DNA of 64,000 bases from an uncultured Mesorhizobium sp. (GCA_937958475.1 CALFXR010000207.1:1-64000); one strand, 5' to 3'; shown: positions 1 through 10,574, counted from the first letter of the stretch. Numbers and translations: made by a program. The notes: generated from the sequence alone by a model not told the origin.

Positions 1-203
1 AGGACGAGGTGCAGAAGATGCGCTCGGAGCACGATCCGATCGAGCAGGTGAAGGCACGCCTGATCGAGAAGAAATGGGCGAGCGAGGAGGAGCTGAAGGC
101 GATCGACAAGGAGGTCCGGGACATCGTCGCCGATTCCGCCGATTTCGCGCAGACCGATCCCGAGCCGGACGTTGCCGAGCTCTGGACCGACATCACGCAC
201 TGA
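1..203 (+). CDS. pdhA: Pyruvate dehydrogenase E1 component, alpha subunit (3' end only)
   Basis: The reading frame is open from the first base of the window and ends at TGA 201-203, so only about the last 66 residues are seen. The segment with [10 protein letters not shown] followed by an acidic helical tail ending in DVAELWTDI is typical of the C-terminus of bacterial E1 alpha subunits. With PdhB it forms the thiamine-diphosphate E1 heterotetramer that decarboxylates pyruvate and acetylates the E2 lipoyl group. The identity is strongly supported by pdhB starting 13 bases downstream in the same direction. The start lies outside the window. Confidence 0.93.
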   Translation, partial: DEVQKMRSEHDPIEQVKARLIEKKWASEEELKAIDKEVRDIVADSADFAQTDPEPDVAELWTDITH

Positions 204-216
204 GGGGGAACGCGAC

Positions 217-1659
<1,443 letters not shown>

Positions 1660-1662
1660 GGG

Positions 1663-2016
1663 ATGGAACACCTCGACTTTCGCGTCATCTCGATCCAGCG
1701 AGGAATCTTGGTAGAGACCCGAGTGAAGCGAGGTCGAATGTCGGATAGTCAGGTGAAGAGCGCCCTTATGGCAGCCTACCTAAGGTACACGGACGCTGAT
1801 TTGCCTGAGATAGTTGACCGATTCTCGAATAGGCGAGGCAGAGCCGATCAGTCGAAGCCGCCACTTGAGGTCCAGCGCTTTTTTGACCCGGCACGATCAG
1901 AGCAAGGTGTCTACCTAGGAACGCCCGATTGTTATGTCGTCGCTGCCGAAGCCTTGTCCGCTGATCAGGTAGCTTTCCTGCAAGCAGAGATAGCGAAGAA
2001 TAGGGGAGCCGTGTAG
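1663..2016 (+). CDS. Hypothetical protein inserted between pdhB and pdhC
   Basis: 117 residues, family not recognised. The ATG lies 3 bases after the pdhB stop, with GGGTGAGGG acting as ribosome site, and the stop TAG shares its G with the GTG of pdhC (TAGTG), so it is translationally embedded in the operon. The N-terminal half is basic (RVISIQRG, VKRGRMSD) and the middle is helical with acidic residues. No signal peptide or membrane segment is visible. The DNA is clearly richer in A/T and in rare-looking codons (TTA, AGG, ATA) than pdhB and pdhC, which suggests acquisition from elsewhere. Function unknown. Confidence 0.75.
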   Translation: MEHLDFRVISIQRGILVETRVKRGRMSDSQVKSALMAAYLRYTDADLPEIVDRFSNRRGRADQSKPPLEVQRFFDPARSEQGVYLGTPDCYVVAAEALSADQVAFLQAEIAKNRGAV

Positions 2017-3470
2017 TGCCCATCAACATCACCATGCCGGCCCTGTCGCCCACGATGGAGGAGGGCAACCTCGCCAAGTGGCTGGTCAAGGAGGGCGACC
2101 ATGTCGCGCCCGGCGACGTCATCGCCGAGATCGAGACCGACAAGGCGACGATGGAGGTCGAGGCCGTCGATGAAGGCATTGTCGCCAAGCTCGTCGTTGC
2201 GGCCGGCACCGAGGGCGTCAAGGTCAATACCGTGATCGCGATCCTCGCCGCCGAGGGCGAGGACGCCGGCGCCGCGAAGGCCGCCCCGGCTTCGGCCAAG
2301 GCGGAAGCGCCGGCGAAGGCCGAGAAGACGGAAGCACCGACCAAGGTGGAGGCGAAGCAGGAGAAGGGGGCGCAAAGCCCCTCATCCCCTGCCGGACCTT
2401 CTCCCCGCGAGGGCGGGGAGAAGGAAGCCGGCCGCAGCGCGGACGCCCCCCTCTCCCCGTCTTCACGGGGAGAGGGTATGGGTGAGGGGCATTCGGAGCG
2501 CACCTTCGCATCCCCGCTCGCACGGCGCATCGCGAAGGAAGCCGGCGTAGACGTCGCCGCGATTGCCGGCTCCGGCCCGCATGGCCGCGTCGTCAAGGTC
2601 GACGTCGAGGCGACGATCGCCTCGGGCGGCGCCAAGGCGGCACCGGCCAAGCCCGCGCAGGCGGCACCAGCCGCCGCGATGCCGACGGCACCCGCCGCGC
2701 CCGCGCCAGCGCCGAAGGCGATGCCGGACGAGCAGGTGCTGAAGCTGTTTCCCGAAGGCTCCTATGAAATCGTGCCGCACGATTCGATGCGCAGGACGAT
2801 CGCGCGGCGCCTCGTCGAGGCGAAGTCGACCATCCCGCACTTCTATCTCACCATCGACTGCGAGATCGACGCGCTGCTTTCGCTGCGCAAGCAGCTGAAC
2901 GACGCCGCGCCGGTGACCAAGACCGACAAGGGCGAGGTCCCCGCCTACAAGCTCTCGGTCAACGACCTCGTCATCAAGGCAATGGCCATGGCGCTGAAGG
3001 CCGTACCCGACGCCAACGTCTCGTGGACGGAGGGCGCGATGCTGAAACACCGCAACGCCGACGTCGGCGTCGCCGTATCCATCCCCGGCGGCCTGATCAC
3101 GCCGATCATCCGCAAGGCCGACGAGAAGACGCTGTCGGTCATCTCCAACGAGATGAAGGATCTCGCGGCCCGCGCGCGCAACCGCAGGCTGAAGCCCGAG
3201 GAGTTCCAGGGCGGAACGACGGCGGTGTCCAATCTCGGCATGTTCGGCATCAAGGATTTCGCCGCGGTCATCAACCCGCCGCATGCGACGATCCTGGCCG
3301 TCGGCGCCGGCGAGGAGAGGGCGGTGGTGAAGAACGGCGCGGTCGTCGTCGCCAACGTCATGTCGGTGACCCTTTCGACCGACCACCGCGCTGTCGACGG
3401 CGCGCTGGGGGCCGAGCTTCTCAGCGCCTTCCGGCGCTACATCGAGAACCCGCTCGCGATGCTCATCTAG
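2016..3470 (+). CDS. pdhC: Dihydrolipoamide acetyltransferase (PDH E2)
   Basis: 484 residues, GTG start overlapping the preceding stop. Domains in order: lipoyl domain about 1-80 ([10 protein letters not shown]); Ala/Pro/Lys/Glu linker; peripheral-subunit-binding domain about 162-200 (ASPLARRIAKEAG ... GSGPHGRVVK); a second Ala/Pro linker; and the 2-oxoacid acyltransferase core from about 245 to the end, with catalytic STDHRAVDGALG. It transfers the acetyl group from lipoyl-lysine to CoA and forms the core of the PDH complex. Residues about 121-159 are encoded by an in-frame palindromic repeat (see 2377-2490), which lengthens the first linker without breaking the frame. Confidence 0.96.
   Translation: MPINITMPALSPTMEEGNLAKWLVKEGDHVAPGDVIAEIETDKATMEVEAVDEGIVAKLVVAAGTEGVKVNTVIAILAAEGEDAGAAKAAPASAKAEAPAKAEKTEAPTKVEAKQEKGAQSPSSPAGPSPREGGEKEAGRSADAPLSPSSRGEGMGEGHSERTFASPLARRIAKEAGVDVAAIAGSGPHGRVVKVDVEATIASGGAKAAPAKPAQAAPAAAMPTAPAAPAPAPKAMPDEQVLKLFPEGSYEIVPHDSMRRTIARRLVEAKSTIPHFYLTIDCEIDALLSLRKQLNDAAPVTKTDKGEVPAYKLSVNDLVIKAMAMALKAVPDANVSWTEGAMLKHRNADVGVAVSIPGGLITPIIRKADEKTLSVISNEMKDLAARARNRRLKPEEFQGGTTAVSNLGMFGIKDFAAVINPPHATILAVGAGEERAVVKNGAVVVANVMSVTLSTDHRAVDGALGAELLSAFRRYIENPLAMLI
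2377..2490. repeat. Palindromic repeat element read in frame inside pdhC
   Basis: 114 bp, exactly 38 codons. The ends form an imperfect inverted repeat, GCCCCTCATCCC at the left and GGGTGAGGGGC at the right. Inside are two hairpins: 2397-2424 (CCTTCTCCCCGC / GCGGGGAGAAGG) and 2449-2476 (CCCTCTCCCCGT / ACGGGGAGAGGG, perfect over 12 bp). This layout matches dispersed intergenic palindromes common in Rhizobiales genomes, recognised here from memory of their consensus. In this case it lies within the E2 linker coding sequence and adds a Ser/Pro/Gly/Glu-rich stretch. Confidence 0.85.
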
Positions 3471-3480
3471 GCCGGATCCC

Positions 3481-3948
3481 GTGCGGCTCGTTCTCGCGCT
3501 ACTCCTCGCCTTGATCGGATCGGGCTTCGCCGGATTCCTGCTGGCGACGATCCTTGCCGAGTGGGCGGGGGCCGACCAAGGCTACATCATCGTCTTCTTC
3601 ACCCTACCGATCGTGATTGTCGTCGGGGCTGTCGTCTTTGCCGCATGCTGGGCGAGCGCGACGCGCCGCCGGACTATCAACGGCGCGGCCATCGCGCTCG
3701 CCGCCATCGTCGCCTTCGCGTTCGTCTTGCTGAGCGCGATGACGCTCGGCTCCGGCCTGGAACGGTGGATGATCTGGCGCGACATGCAACTGGTACTCAC
3801 AATCTGTGCTTCGGCGCTTGCGGTCGTCGTCGCGCAATGGCTGATCTTCCGCTGGCTTTCCGAGCCCGGCGCGGCGAATGGCGGGCCGGCAGGTTCCAGT
3901 CCTGATCCAGTCCTGCAAGGGCAGGGCAAAACCGGAAGGGGTTCATGA
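3481..3948 (+). CDS. Hypothetical integral membrane protein
   Basis: 155 residues with a GTG start 10 bases after pdhC. About four hydrophobic segments are visible (roughly 2-24, 36-58, 68-88 and 104-125), with short basic loops such as ATRRRT, followed by a polar Gly/Ser/Pro tail of about 25 residues. The stop overlaps the next gene (ATGA), so it is part of the pdh operon. No family recognised. An inner-membrane location is likely from the hydrophobicity; the function is unknown. A start further inside the frame is possible but would remove the first membrane segment. Confidence 0.65.
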   Translation: MRLVLALLLALIGSGFAGFLLATILAEWAGADQGYIIVFFTLPIVIVVGAVVFAACWASATRRRTINGAAIALAAIVAFAFVLLSAMTLGSGLERWMIWRDMQLVLTICASALAVVVAQWLIFRWLSEPGAANGGPAGSSPDPVLQGQGKTGRGS

Positions 3949-4598
3949 AGACCGTCCTCTGCTACGGCGATTCCCTCACCTGGGGCTACGACGCCGCCGG
4001 GCCCGGCCGGCACGCCTATCGCGACCGCTGGCCGAGCGTTCTCCAGGCCGAACTGGGCGACGGCGTGCTCGTCATCGCCGAGGGGCTGAACGGCCGCACC
4101 ACCGCGTTCGACGACCATCTTGGCAGCGCCGACCGCAACGGCGCCCGCATCCTGCCGACGTTGCTGACCACGCACGCGCCACTCGATCTCGTCATCCTGT
4201 TCCTGGGGGCCAACGACATGAAGCCGTGGATCCACGGCAATCCGGTCGCCGCCAAGCAGGGTATCGCCCGGCTGGTCGCGATCATCCGCGGCCACGAGTA
4301 TCCGCTCGGTGACCCCGCGCCCGATATCCTGATCGTTGCGCCGCCTGCGGTCAGCCGCACGACCAACGCCGAGTTCAAGGAAATGTTCGCCGGCGGCGAC
4401 GAAGCGTCGAAGCGGCTGGCGCCGCTCTATGCCGCGCTCGCCGACGAGGCCGGTTGCGGCTTCTTCGACGCGGGCTCGGTCGCCTTCACCACGCCGCTCG
4501 ACGGCGTCCACCTCGATGCCGAGAACACGCAGGCCATCGGCAAGGCACTGGCGCCACTCGTGCGCGTGATGCTGCAGGCTGCAAGGAAGGAATCTTGA
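3945..4598 (+). CDS. SGNH/GDSL-type esterase (arylesterase-like)
   Basis: 217 residues. Block I is CYGDSLTWG near residue 5 (nucleophile Ser10), block III is FLGANDMKPW, and block V is DGVHLDAENT near the C-terminus, carrying the catalytic Asp and His. These place it in the SGNH hydrolase superfamily, in the arylesterase/acyl-CoA-thioesterase-like branch found in rhizobia. There is no signal peptide, so it is probably cytoplasmic. It overlaps the preceding membrane protein by 4 bases and ends 1 base before lpd, so it is co-transcribed with the E3 gene. The natural substrate cannot be told from the sequence. Confidence 0.85.
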   Translation: MKTVLCYGDSLTWGYDAAGPGRHAYRDRWPSVLQAELGDGVLVIAEGLNGRTTAFDDHLGSADRNGARILPTLLTTHAPLDLVILFLGANDMKPWIHGNPVAAKQGIARLVAIIRGHEYPLGDPAPDILIVAPPAVSRTTNAEFKEMFAGGDEASKRLAPLYAALADEAGCGFFDAGSVAFTTPLDGVHLDAENTQAIGKALAPLVRVMLQAARKES

Positions 4599-4599
4599 A

Positions 4600-6063
4600 A
4601 TGGCTGAGACCTACGACGTGATCATCATCGGCTCGGGCCCGGGCGGCTATGTCGCCGCCGTGCGCGCCGCGCAGCTCGGCCTGAAGACAGCGATCGTCGA
4701 GCGCGAGCATCTCGGCGGCATCTGCCTCAACTGGGGCTGCATCCCGACCAAGGCGCTGCTGCGCTCGGCCGAGGTGATGCACTACGCCAAGCACCCGGGC
4801 GACTACGGGCTGAAGATCGAGGGCACGGTCAGCGCCGACGTCGCAGCGGTGGTCGACCGCTCGCGAAAAGTCTCGCTGCGCTTGAACGGCGGCGTCGGCT
4901 TCCTGATGAAGAAGAACAAGGTCGACGTGATCTGGGGCGAGGGCAAGATCGCCGCCGCACCCGCCGGCGGCAAGCCGGGCGAGGTGGCGGTGACCAGGAC
5001 CGCCAAGAAGGCCATGGAACCGCAGCCGCCGCAGCCCAAGGGCGTTCTCGGCGAGGGCACCTACAAGGCGAAGCACATCATCGTCGCCACCGGCGCGCGG
5101 CCCCGCGCGCTGCCCGGCATCGAGCCGGACGGCAGGCTGATCTGGACCTATTTCGACGCCATGGTGCCGAAGGAGATGCCGAAATCGCTGGTCGTCATGG
5201 GATCGGGCGCGATCGGCATCGAGTTCGCCTCGTTCTACCGCACCATGGGCGCCGAGGTGACCGTCGTCGAGCTGATGCCTGCGGTCATGCCGGTCGAAGA
5301 CCACGAGGTCTCAGCCTTCGCCAGGCGCCAGTTCGAGAAGCAGGGCATGAAGATCCTGCTCGAGGCGAAGGTGACGAAGGTCGAGAAGGCGGCGAATTCG
5401 ATCACCGCCCATGTCGAGACGAAGGACGGCAAGACGGAGAAGATCACCGCCGATCGCCTGATCTCGGCCGTCGGCGTGCAAGGCAACACCGAGAATCTCG
5501 GGCTCGAGGCCGCCGGCGTGAAGATCGAGCGCGGTATCGTTGCCGTCGACGGCTACGGCCGCACCAGCGTGCCGGGCATCTATGCCATCGGCGACGTCGC
5601 CGGGGCGCCGATGCTCGCCCACAAGGCCGAGCACGAGGGCGTCGTCTGCGTCGAGAAGATCGCGGGCGCTCCCGGCGTCCACGCCACCGACAAGGCGAAG
5701 ATCCCCGGATGCACCTACTGCCACCCGCAGGTCGCCTCGGTCGGCCTGACCGAGCAGAAGGCGAAGGCGGACGGGCGCGACATCCGCGTCGGAAAGTTCC
5801 AGTTCGGCGCCAACGGCAAGGCGATCGCGCTCGGCGAGGACCAGGGCTTCGTCAAGACCATCTTCGACAGGAAGACCGGCCAGTTGCTCGGCGCCCACAT
5901 GATCGGTGCCGAGGTGACCGAGCTGATCCAGGGCTTCGTCGTGGCGATGAACCTGGAGACGACCGAGGAGGAACTGATGCACAGCGTCTTCCCGCACCCG
6001 ACGCTGTCGGAGATGATGAAGGAAAGCGTGCTCGACGCCTATGGACGGGCGCTGAATGCGTGA
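4600..6063 (+). CDS. lpdA: Dihydrolipoamide dehydrogenase (E3)
   Basis: 487 residues. The FAD-binding GSGPGGYVAA motif lies near residue 12, the redox disulfide is in GGICLNWGCIPTKAL near residue 40, an NAD-binding Rossmann motif is GSGAIGIEFASFY, and the C-terminal catalytic His/Glu pair is in HSVFPHPTLSEMM. It reoxidises dihydrolipoamide of the 2-oxoacid dehydrogenases with NAD+. Compared with common E3 enzymes there is a short Lys/Pro/Gln-rich insert (EPQPPQPKG) before the central domain. Location after pdhC makes it the PDH-dedicated E3. Confidence 0.96.
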   Translation: MAETYDVIIIGSGPGGYVAAVRAAQLGLKTAIVEREHLGGICLNWGCIPTKALLRSAEVMHYAKHPGDYGLKIEGTVSADVAAVVDRSRKVSLRLNGGVGFLMKKNKVDVIWGEGKIAAAPAGGKPGEVAVTRTAKKAMEPQPPQPKGVLGEGTYKAKHIIVATGARPRALPGIEPDGRLIWTYFDAMVPKEMPKSLVVMGSGAIGIEFASFYRTMGAEVTVVELMPAVMPVEDHEVSAFARRQFEKQGMKILLEAKVTKVEKAANSITAHVETKDGKTEKITADRLISAVGVQGNTENLGLEAAGVKIERGIVAVDGYGRTSVPGIYAIGDVAGAPMLAHKAEHEGVVCVEKIAGAPGVHATDKAKIPGCTYCHPQVASVGLTEQKAKADGRDIRVGKFQFGANGKAIALGEDQGFVKTIFDRKTGQLLGAHMIGAEVTELIQGFVVAMNLETTEEELMHSVFPHPTLSEMMKESVLDAYGRALNA

Positions 6064-6242
6064 ACCGGAGAGGCGGGCGAATGCCGGCCGGCAATCCCGG
6101 TTCGCGCCCCGGCGGCGGCATGCGGCCCCTGTTTCGCGGCGGCAAATGAGACTATATGCGGCGACAGGTCTCGCCGCTTCCAAGGGCCGAGACTTCGCGG
6201 CCGATGCCCTCGGCCCGAATCCGGGCAGTTCGGAAGGATAGA

Positions 6243-7205
6243 ATGGTCACCGTCGTCGACACCGTTTCCAGGCCGCGCCCCCGGCACCCCGAAAAGGCGC
6301 ACCGGCCCGACCAGGAGGTGCTGCGAAAGCCGGAATGGATCCGTGTCAAGGCGCCGGTGTCGCGCGGCTATCAGGAGACGCGCGAGATCGTGAAGTCGCA
6401 CGGCCTCGTCACGGTGTGCGAGGAGGCCGGCTGCCCGAATATCGGCGAGTGCTGGGACAAGAAGCACTCGACCTTCATGATCATGGGCGAGATCTGCACG
6501 CGCGCCTGCGCCTTCTGCAACGTCGCCACCGGAATCCCGCTTCCGCTCGATGCGAGGGAGCCGCAGAGCGTCGCCGACGCCGTCGTCAAGATGGGCCTGG
6601 CGCATGTGGTCATCACCTCGGTCGACCGCGACGATCTCGCCGACGGCGGTGCGGCCCACTTCGCGGCCGTCATCCGCGCCATTCGCACCACGGCCCCCGA
6701 CACGACCATCGAGATCCTGACGCCGGATTTCCTTCGCAAGGACGGCGCGCTCGAAATCGTCGTCGAAGCGAAGCCGGACGTCTTCAACCACAATCTAGAG
6801 ACCGTGCCGTCCAACTATCTGACGGTCAGGCCGGGAGCGCGCTACTTCCACTCCCTGCGTCTCCTGCAGCGGGTCAAGGAACTCGATCCGACCATCTTCA
6901 CCAAGTCGGGTATCATGGTCGGCCTCGGCGAGGAGCGCAACGAGGTGCTGCAACTGATGGACGACCTGCGCTCGGCGAATGTCGACTTCATCACCATCGG
7001 CCAGTACCTGCAGCCGAGCCGCAAGCATCATCCGGTAAAAGCCTTCGTCACGCCTGACGAGTTCAGGTCCTACGAGACGGTCGCCTATGCGAAGGGCTTC
7101 CTGATGGTCGCTTCCAGCCCGCTGACGCGCTCGTCGCACCATGCCGGCGACGACTTCGCCCGGCTGCGTGCGGCACGCGAGAAACAGTTGAACAGAATCG
7201 CGTAA
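6243..7205 (+). CDS. lipA: Lipoyl synthase
   Basis: 320 residues. A radical-SAM enzyme that inserts two sulfurs into octanoyl groups on lipoyl domains. The auxiliary cluster cysteines are C59, C64 and C70 ([12 protein letters not shown]) and the radical-SAM cluster is C85, C89 and C92 (CTRACAFC). Start ATG 6243 is preceded by GGAAGGATA; an upstream in-frame ATG at 6156 would add 29 residues unlike LipA and was rejected. Its place right after lpdA fits its role in making the cofactor of PdhB and PdhC. About 180 noncoding bases separate it from lpdA, so it may have its own promoter. Confidence 0.96.
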   Translation: MVTVVDTVSRPRPRHPEKAHRPDQEVLRKPEWIRVKAPVSRGYQETREIVKSHGLVTVCEEAGCPNIGECWDKKHSTFMIMGEICTRACAFCNVATGIPLPLDAREPQSVADAVVKMGLAHVVITSVDRDDLADGGAAHFAAVIRAIRTTAPDTTIEILTPDFLRKDGALEIVVEAKPDVFNHNLETVPSNYLTVRPGARYFHSLRLLQRVKELDPTIFTKSGIMVGLGEERNEVLQLMDDLRSANVDFITIGQYLQPSRKHHPVKAFVTPDEFRSYETVAYAKGFLMVASSPLTRSSHHAGDDFARLRAAREKQLNRIA

Positions 7206-7217
7206 CGCCTTCTTCCG

Positions 7218-7679
7218 ATGCCGAAATTCGAGACTACGAAACGGACGGACCACAGTGCGGAGCAGATGTTTTCGCTGGTCGCCGATGTCGAGCGCTACCC
7301 GGAATTCCTGCCGCTGTGTGAGGCGCTGACCGTGCGTTCGCGCAAGGAGCGCGACGGCCGCATCATGCTCGTCGCCGACATGACGGTCGGCTACAAGGCG
7401 ATCCGCGAGACCTTCACCAGCCAGGTCCTGCTCAAGCCCGACGCGAGCGAGATCGACGTCCAGTACCTCGAGGGTCCGTTCCGCTACCTGAACAATTTGT
7501 GGCGCTTCGTACCGGCCGGGCCCTCGGCCTGCGACGTGCATTTCTCCATCGACTACGAGTTCAAGAGCCGGATCCTCGGCGCGCTGATGGGCGCCATGTT
7601 CGACCGCGCCTTCCGCATGTTCACCGACGCCTTCGAGAAACGCGCGGACGCGATCTACGGCGAATCAGCCACCGCCTGA
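7218..7679 (+). CDS. Coq10/RatA-type SRPBCC (START-like) protein
   Basis: 153 residues, a single polyketide-cyclase/START-like domain. The N-terminus (MPKFETTKRTDHSAEQMFSL, then VERYPEFLPLCEA) and the segment LEGPFRYLNNLWRF are conserved in the Coq10/RatA family. Mitochondrial Coq10 binds ubiquinone and helps respiration; E. coli RatA has been described as a ribosome-association toxin. In alphaproteobacteria the gene commonly follows lipA, as here, and the quinone-chaperone role is the more likely one. It ends directly against the convergent pncC gene with no space between stops. Confidence 0.85.
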   Translation: MPKFETTKRTDHSAEQMFSLVADVERYPEFLPLCEALTVRSRKERDGRIMLVADMTVGYKAIRETFTSQVLLKPDASEIDVQYLEGPFRYLNNLWRFVPAGPSACDVHFSIDYEFKSRILGALMGAMFDRAFRMFTDAFEKRADAIYGESATA

Positions 7680-8207
7680 TCAGCTTCGGGCCAGTTCCTC
7701 GAGACCGAGGCGGAATGCGTGTTTCACCGTCTCGCGGCGGATGAAGTCGCGGCCGCGATTGTCGAAAGCGCGTTTCTCCGTGCGGACCGGCCGGCCCTTC
7801 ACCGCCACGCCGAACCAGACAAGCCCGACCGGCTTCTCCGCGCTGCCGCCGTCGGGACCGGCAATGCCGGTCACGGCGAGGGCGATCGAGGCCTTCGAGC
7901 GCGCCAGCGCGCCCGCGGCCATCTCGCCCGCGATTTCCGCCGAGACCGCCCCACGGGTATCCAGCGTTTCGGCCTTCACGCCGAGCATCTCGATCTTGGC
8001 GTCGTTGGAGTAGGTGACGAAGCCGCGGTCCACCATGGAGGATGAGCCGGGGATATCGGTCATCGCAGCGATGATCAGGCCGCCCGTGCAGCTCTCCGCC
8101 GTCGCTGCCAGGATCTTGCGCCCGGCGCAGGCCTTGAGAAAGCGGTCGGCCAGTTCGCCGACGTCCTCCTGCTTGACCTCGCCCGTTCCCGCCTCAACCA
8201 TCGCCAA
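7680..8207 (-). CDS. pncC: Nicotinamide-nucleotide amidohydrolase (CinA C-terminal domain protein)
   Basis: 175 residues, a stand-alone CinA C-terminal domain. The motif [11 protein letters not shown] near residue 35 carries the catalytic serine, and [21 protein letters not shown] is typical of the family. It deamidates NMN to nicotinate mononucleotide in NAD salvage. The start overlaps the end of ispDF; a second ATG two codons later (8201) is an equal candidate. Residues 1-15 are a variable extension. Transcribed with ispDF. Confidence 0.9.
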   Translation of the reverse strand: MAMVEAGTGEVKQEDVGELADRFLKACAGRKILAATAESCTGGLIIAAMTDIPGSSSMVDRGFVTYSNDAKIEMLGVKAETLDTRGAVSAEIAGEMAAGALARSKASIALAVTGIAGPDGGSAEKPVGLVWFGVAVKGRPVRTEKRAFDNRGRDFIRRETVKHAFRLGLEELARS

Positions 8208-9420
8208 CGCCTCCCGGATAGACCACGCTCGCCGTCGCGATCGCGGCGATGCCTTCCTTGCGCCCTATGAAACCCAGACCCTCGTTGGTGGTTGCCTTCA
8301 CCGAGACGCGATCCGGCGAAATCGCGAGCATGTCGGCCATCGCCGCCACCATCGCCGCCCGGTGCGGGCCGACGCGCGGCGCCTCGCAGATCAACGTCAC
8401 GTCGGCGTTGGCGATGCGTCCGCCGCGTCCGCGCACGATCTTCGCCGCATGCTCGACGAAGATGTGCGACGCCGCCCCGCGCCATTGCGGGTCGGAGGGC
8501 GGGAAATGCGTGCCGATGTCGCCGGCGCCGCAGGTCGCCAGCAGCGCGTCGGTCAGCGCATGCAGCCCGACGTCGGCATCGGAATGGCCAGACAGGCGCA
8601 TATCGTAAGGAATGGCGACGCCGCACAGCGTGACGTGGTCGCCCGGCTCGAAGGCGTGGACGTCGTAGCCGTTGCCGGTACGAACGTCGGGAAAGCCGGC
8701 TGTGCCGGCGAGGCGCTGTTCGGCCAAGGCGATGTCCTTTGCCCAGGTGATCTTGGAGTTGTCCGGCGAGCCTGCGACGAGGTGCACGGGGATTCCCGCC
8801 CACTCGGCGATGGCCGCGTCGTCGGTGAAGTCGCTGCGGCCGGTGACGGAGGCGGCTTCGTGGGCCGCCAGAATACGAGTGAACGGGAACGCCTGCGGCG
8901 TCTGCGCGGCGTGGAGCACCGAGCGGTCAATCGTGGCGGCGATCGTTCCGTCAGGCGCCGCGCGCTTCAGCGTGTCGGCGACGGGCAGCGCCGGAATGGC
9001 GCCGCAACGCTCGCCGGTGCCGGTGCCGGCGACGACCCTGTCGATCATGGCGGCATCGACGAAGGGGCGCACGCCGTCGTGGACGAGGACGATGTCGGGT
9101 GCAGCGCCCTCCAGGGCCCGCAGGCCGAGCAGCGTCGACTGCTGGCGCGTCGCGCCGCCATGCACGGCCACGACATGTGCCGGCAACGCGCCGACGGAAG
9201 CGGCAAACAGCGCGTCGTCATCGGGGTGGATGACCACCACGATTCGTGCGATCGAAGGGTGGCGGAGGAATACGTCGAGGGTGCGGGCGAGTACGGCCGT
9301 CCCGGCGATGCGGCGGTACTGCTTCGGCCCTTCCGCGGAAGCGCCGGCCCGTTCGCCGCGACCGGCGGCGACGATGACTGCTGCGACCGTGTCCGGCTTC
9401 GGGCTTGGCATCTCATCCAT
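8194..9420 (-). CDS. ispDF: Bifunctional IspD/IspF (MEP isoprenoid pathway)
   Basis: 408 residues. The N-terminal IspD domain (about 10-235) has the CTP-binding [10 protein letters not shown] loop and VHDGVRPFV. The C-terminal IspF domain (about 245-405) has GNGYDVHAF with metal-binding Asp/His, [18 protein letters not shown], and the closing [13 protein letters not shown]. The fused enzyme makes CDP-methylerythritol and then the cyclodiphosphate, precursors for ubiquinone side chains and other isoprenoids. The fusion is usual in alphaproteobacteria. It is divergent from dusB, with 140 bp between the two starts. Confidence 0.96.
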   Translation of the reverse strand: MDEMPSPKPDTVAAVIVAAGRGERAGASAEGPKQYRRIAGTAVLARTLDVFLRHPSIARIVVVIHPDDDALFAASVGALPAHVVAVHGGATRQQSTLLGLRALEGAAPDIVLVHDGVRPFVDAAMIDRVVAGTGTGERCGAIPALPVADTLKRAAPDGTIAATIDRSVLHAAQTPQAFPFTRILAAHEAASVTGRSDFTDDAAIAEWAGIPVHLVAGSPDNSKITWAKDIALAEQRLAGTAGFPDVRTGNGYDVHAFEPGDHVTLCGVAIPYDMRLSGHSDADVGLHALTDALLATCGAGDIGTHFPPSDPQWRGAASHIFVEHAAKIVRGRGGRIANADVTLICEAPRVGPHRAAMVAAMADMLAISPDRVSVKATTNEGLGFIGRKEGIAAIATASVVYPGGVGDG

Positions 9421-9544
9421 GCGCGACGCTTAGTCCGTCGGAACCTGGCAGGCCAGAGGAAAGCGCACCGGGCGGTCGAAATCCCGCCACTTCGCAGTTG
9501 CACAACGAACGAGAAATGGCTAGGGAATGTGCATGGCGAGAGAA

Positions 9545-9561
9545 TGCATTGTTTTTGTGCA
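9545..9561 (+). promoter_or_regulatory. NtrC-like operator overlapping the dusB start codon
   Basis: TGCATTGTTTTTGTGCA has the TGCA-N9-TGCA dyad geometry of NtrC sites (enteric consensus TGCACC-N5-GGTGCA). The A of the right half is the A of the dusB ATG. Further TGCA half-sites lie at 9499 and 9530, so the intergenic region carries a small cluster. NtrC control of dusB(nifR3)-ntrBC operons is known in alphaproteobacteria. Assignment here is by pattern only. Confidence 0.5.
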
Positions 9562-10574
9562 TGAATGATCCCGACATCCTGGGCGAGCCGCTCGACATCG
9601 CCGGCGTGAGGATCCGCAACCGCGTGTTCCTGGCGCCGATGTCCGGCGTCACCGACCTGCCGTTCCGCGTCCGCGCCCATGCCCATGGGGCAGGGCTCGT
9701 CGTCAGCGAGATGGTGGCGAGTGGCGAACTGGCCAAGGGCCGCGGCGACACCCATCGCCGCCTGCGCCGTCCCGACGTTCCGGTCCACATGGTCCAGCTC
9801 GCCGGCCGCGAAGCCTCGGCGATGGCCGAAGCGGCGCGCATCGCGGCGGGCGAGGGTGCCGACATCATCGACATCAACATGGGATGCCCGGCCAAGAAGG
9901 TCACCGGCGGCTATGCCGGTTCGGCGCTGATGCGCGACCTCGACCATGCGCTGACGCTCATCGAGGCCGTCGTCGGCGCCGTTTCGGTGCCGGTCACGCT
10001 GAAGATGCGACTCGGCTGGGACGAGGCCGCGCTGAACGCGCCGGCGCTCGCCCGCCGCGCCGAGAATGCCGGGGTGCGCATGGTCACCGTGCACGGCCGC
10101 ACGCGCTGCCAGTTCTACACCGGCAAGGCAGACTGGCGGGCGATCGCCCGCGTCAAGCAGGCCGTCTCGATCCCCGTCGTCGCCAACGGCGATGTGGCCA
10201 ACCGCGCCGACGCCATGGCCATGCTCGAAGCCTCGGGCGCCGACGCCGTCATGATCGGCCGTGCCCATTACGGCGCTCCCTGGACGGCAGGCGTCGTCGC
10301 CGGCGCAGCCCGTGCCGTACCGCAGACGCCCGGCGAGCACGCCGAATACCTGGCCGCTCACTACGCGGACATGCTGTCCCTGTACGGCGTCGGCCAGGGC
10401 CTGCGTCATGCGCGCAAGCATCTCGGCTGGTATCTCGACCGCCATTGTCCCACGCGTCCGCCGGAGACGCGCGCGGCGATCATGACGGGAACCGAACCGC
10501 TCCAGATCATCGCCGGCATCCGCGACGCCTTCGCCGCGGCGGAAGAAACCGAAGCACTCAGGAAGACAGCATGA
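9561..10574 (+). CDS. dusB: tRNA-dihydrouridine synthase (NifR3/DusB)
   Basis: 337 residues. An FMN-dependent TIM-barrel enzyme that reduces specific uridines in the tRNA D-loop. [14 protein letters not shown] near residue 22, NMGCPAKKV with the catalytic Cys, [12 protein letters not shown], and [16 protein letters not shown] in the phosphate-binding part are diagnostic. The start was placed at ATG 9561, where the protein aligns with the family; the longer frame from 9405 runs through the ispDF promoter region. No clear Shine-Dalgarno precedes it. It overlaps ntrB by ATGA, the classical nifR3-ntrB-ntrC arrangement. Confidence 0.93.
   Translation: MNDPDILGEPLDIAGVRIRNRVFLAPMSGVTDLPFRVRAHAHGAGLVVSEMVASGELAKGRGDTHRRLRRPDVPVHMVQLAGREASAMAEAARIAAGEGADIIDINMGCPAKKVTGGYAGSALMRDLDHALTLIEAVVGAVSVPVTLKMRLGWDEAALNAPALARRAENAGVRMVTVHGRTRCQFYTGKADWRAIARVKQAVSIPVVANGDVANRADAMAMLEASGADAVMIGRAHYGAPWTAGVVAGAARAVPQTPGEHAEYLAAHYADMLSLYGVGQGLRHARKHLGWYLDRHCPTRPPETRAAIMTGTEPLQIIAGIRDAFAAAEETEALRKTA

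Noticed and set aside
9518..9532. Possible sigma54 -24/-12 promoter upstream of dusB (GG...GC)
   Set aside because: The GG and GC are 11 bases apart where RpoN promoters need 10, and the flanking bases do not fit TGGCAC/TTGCA.
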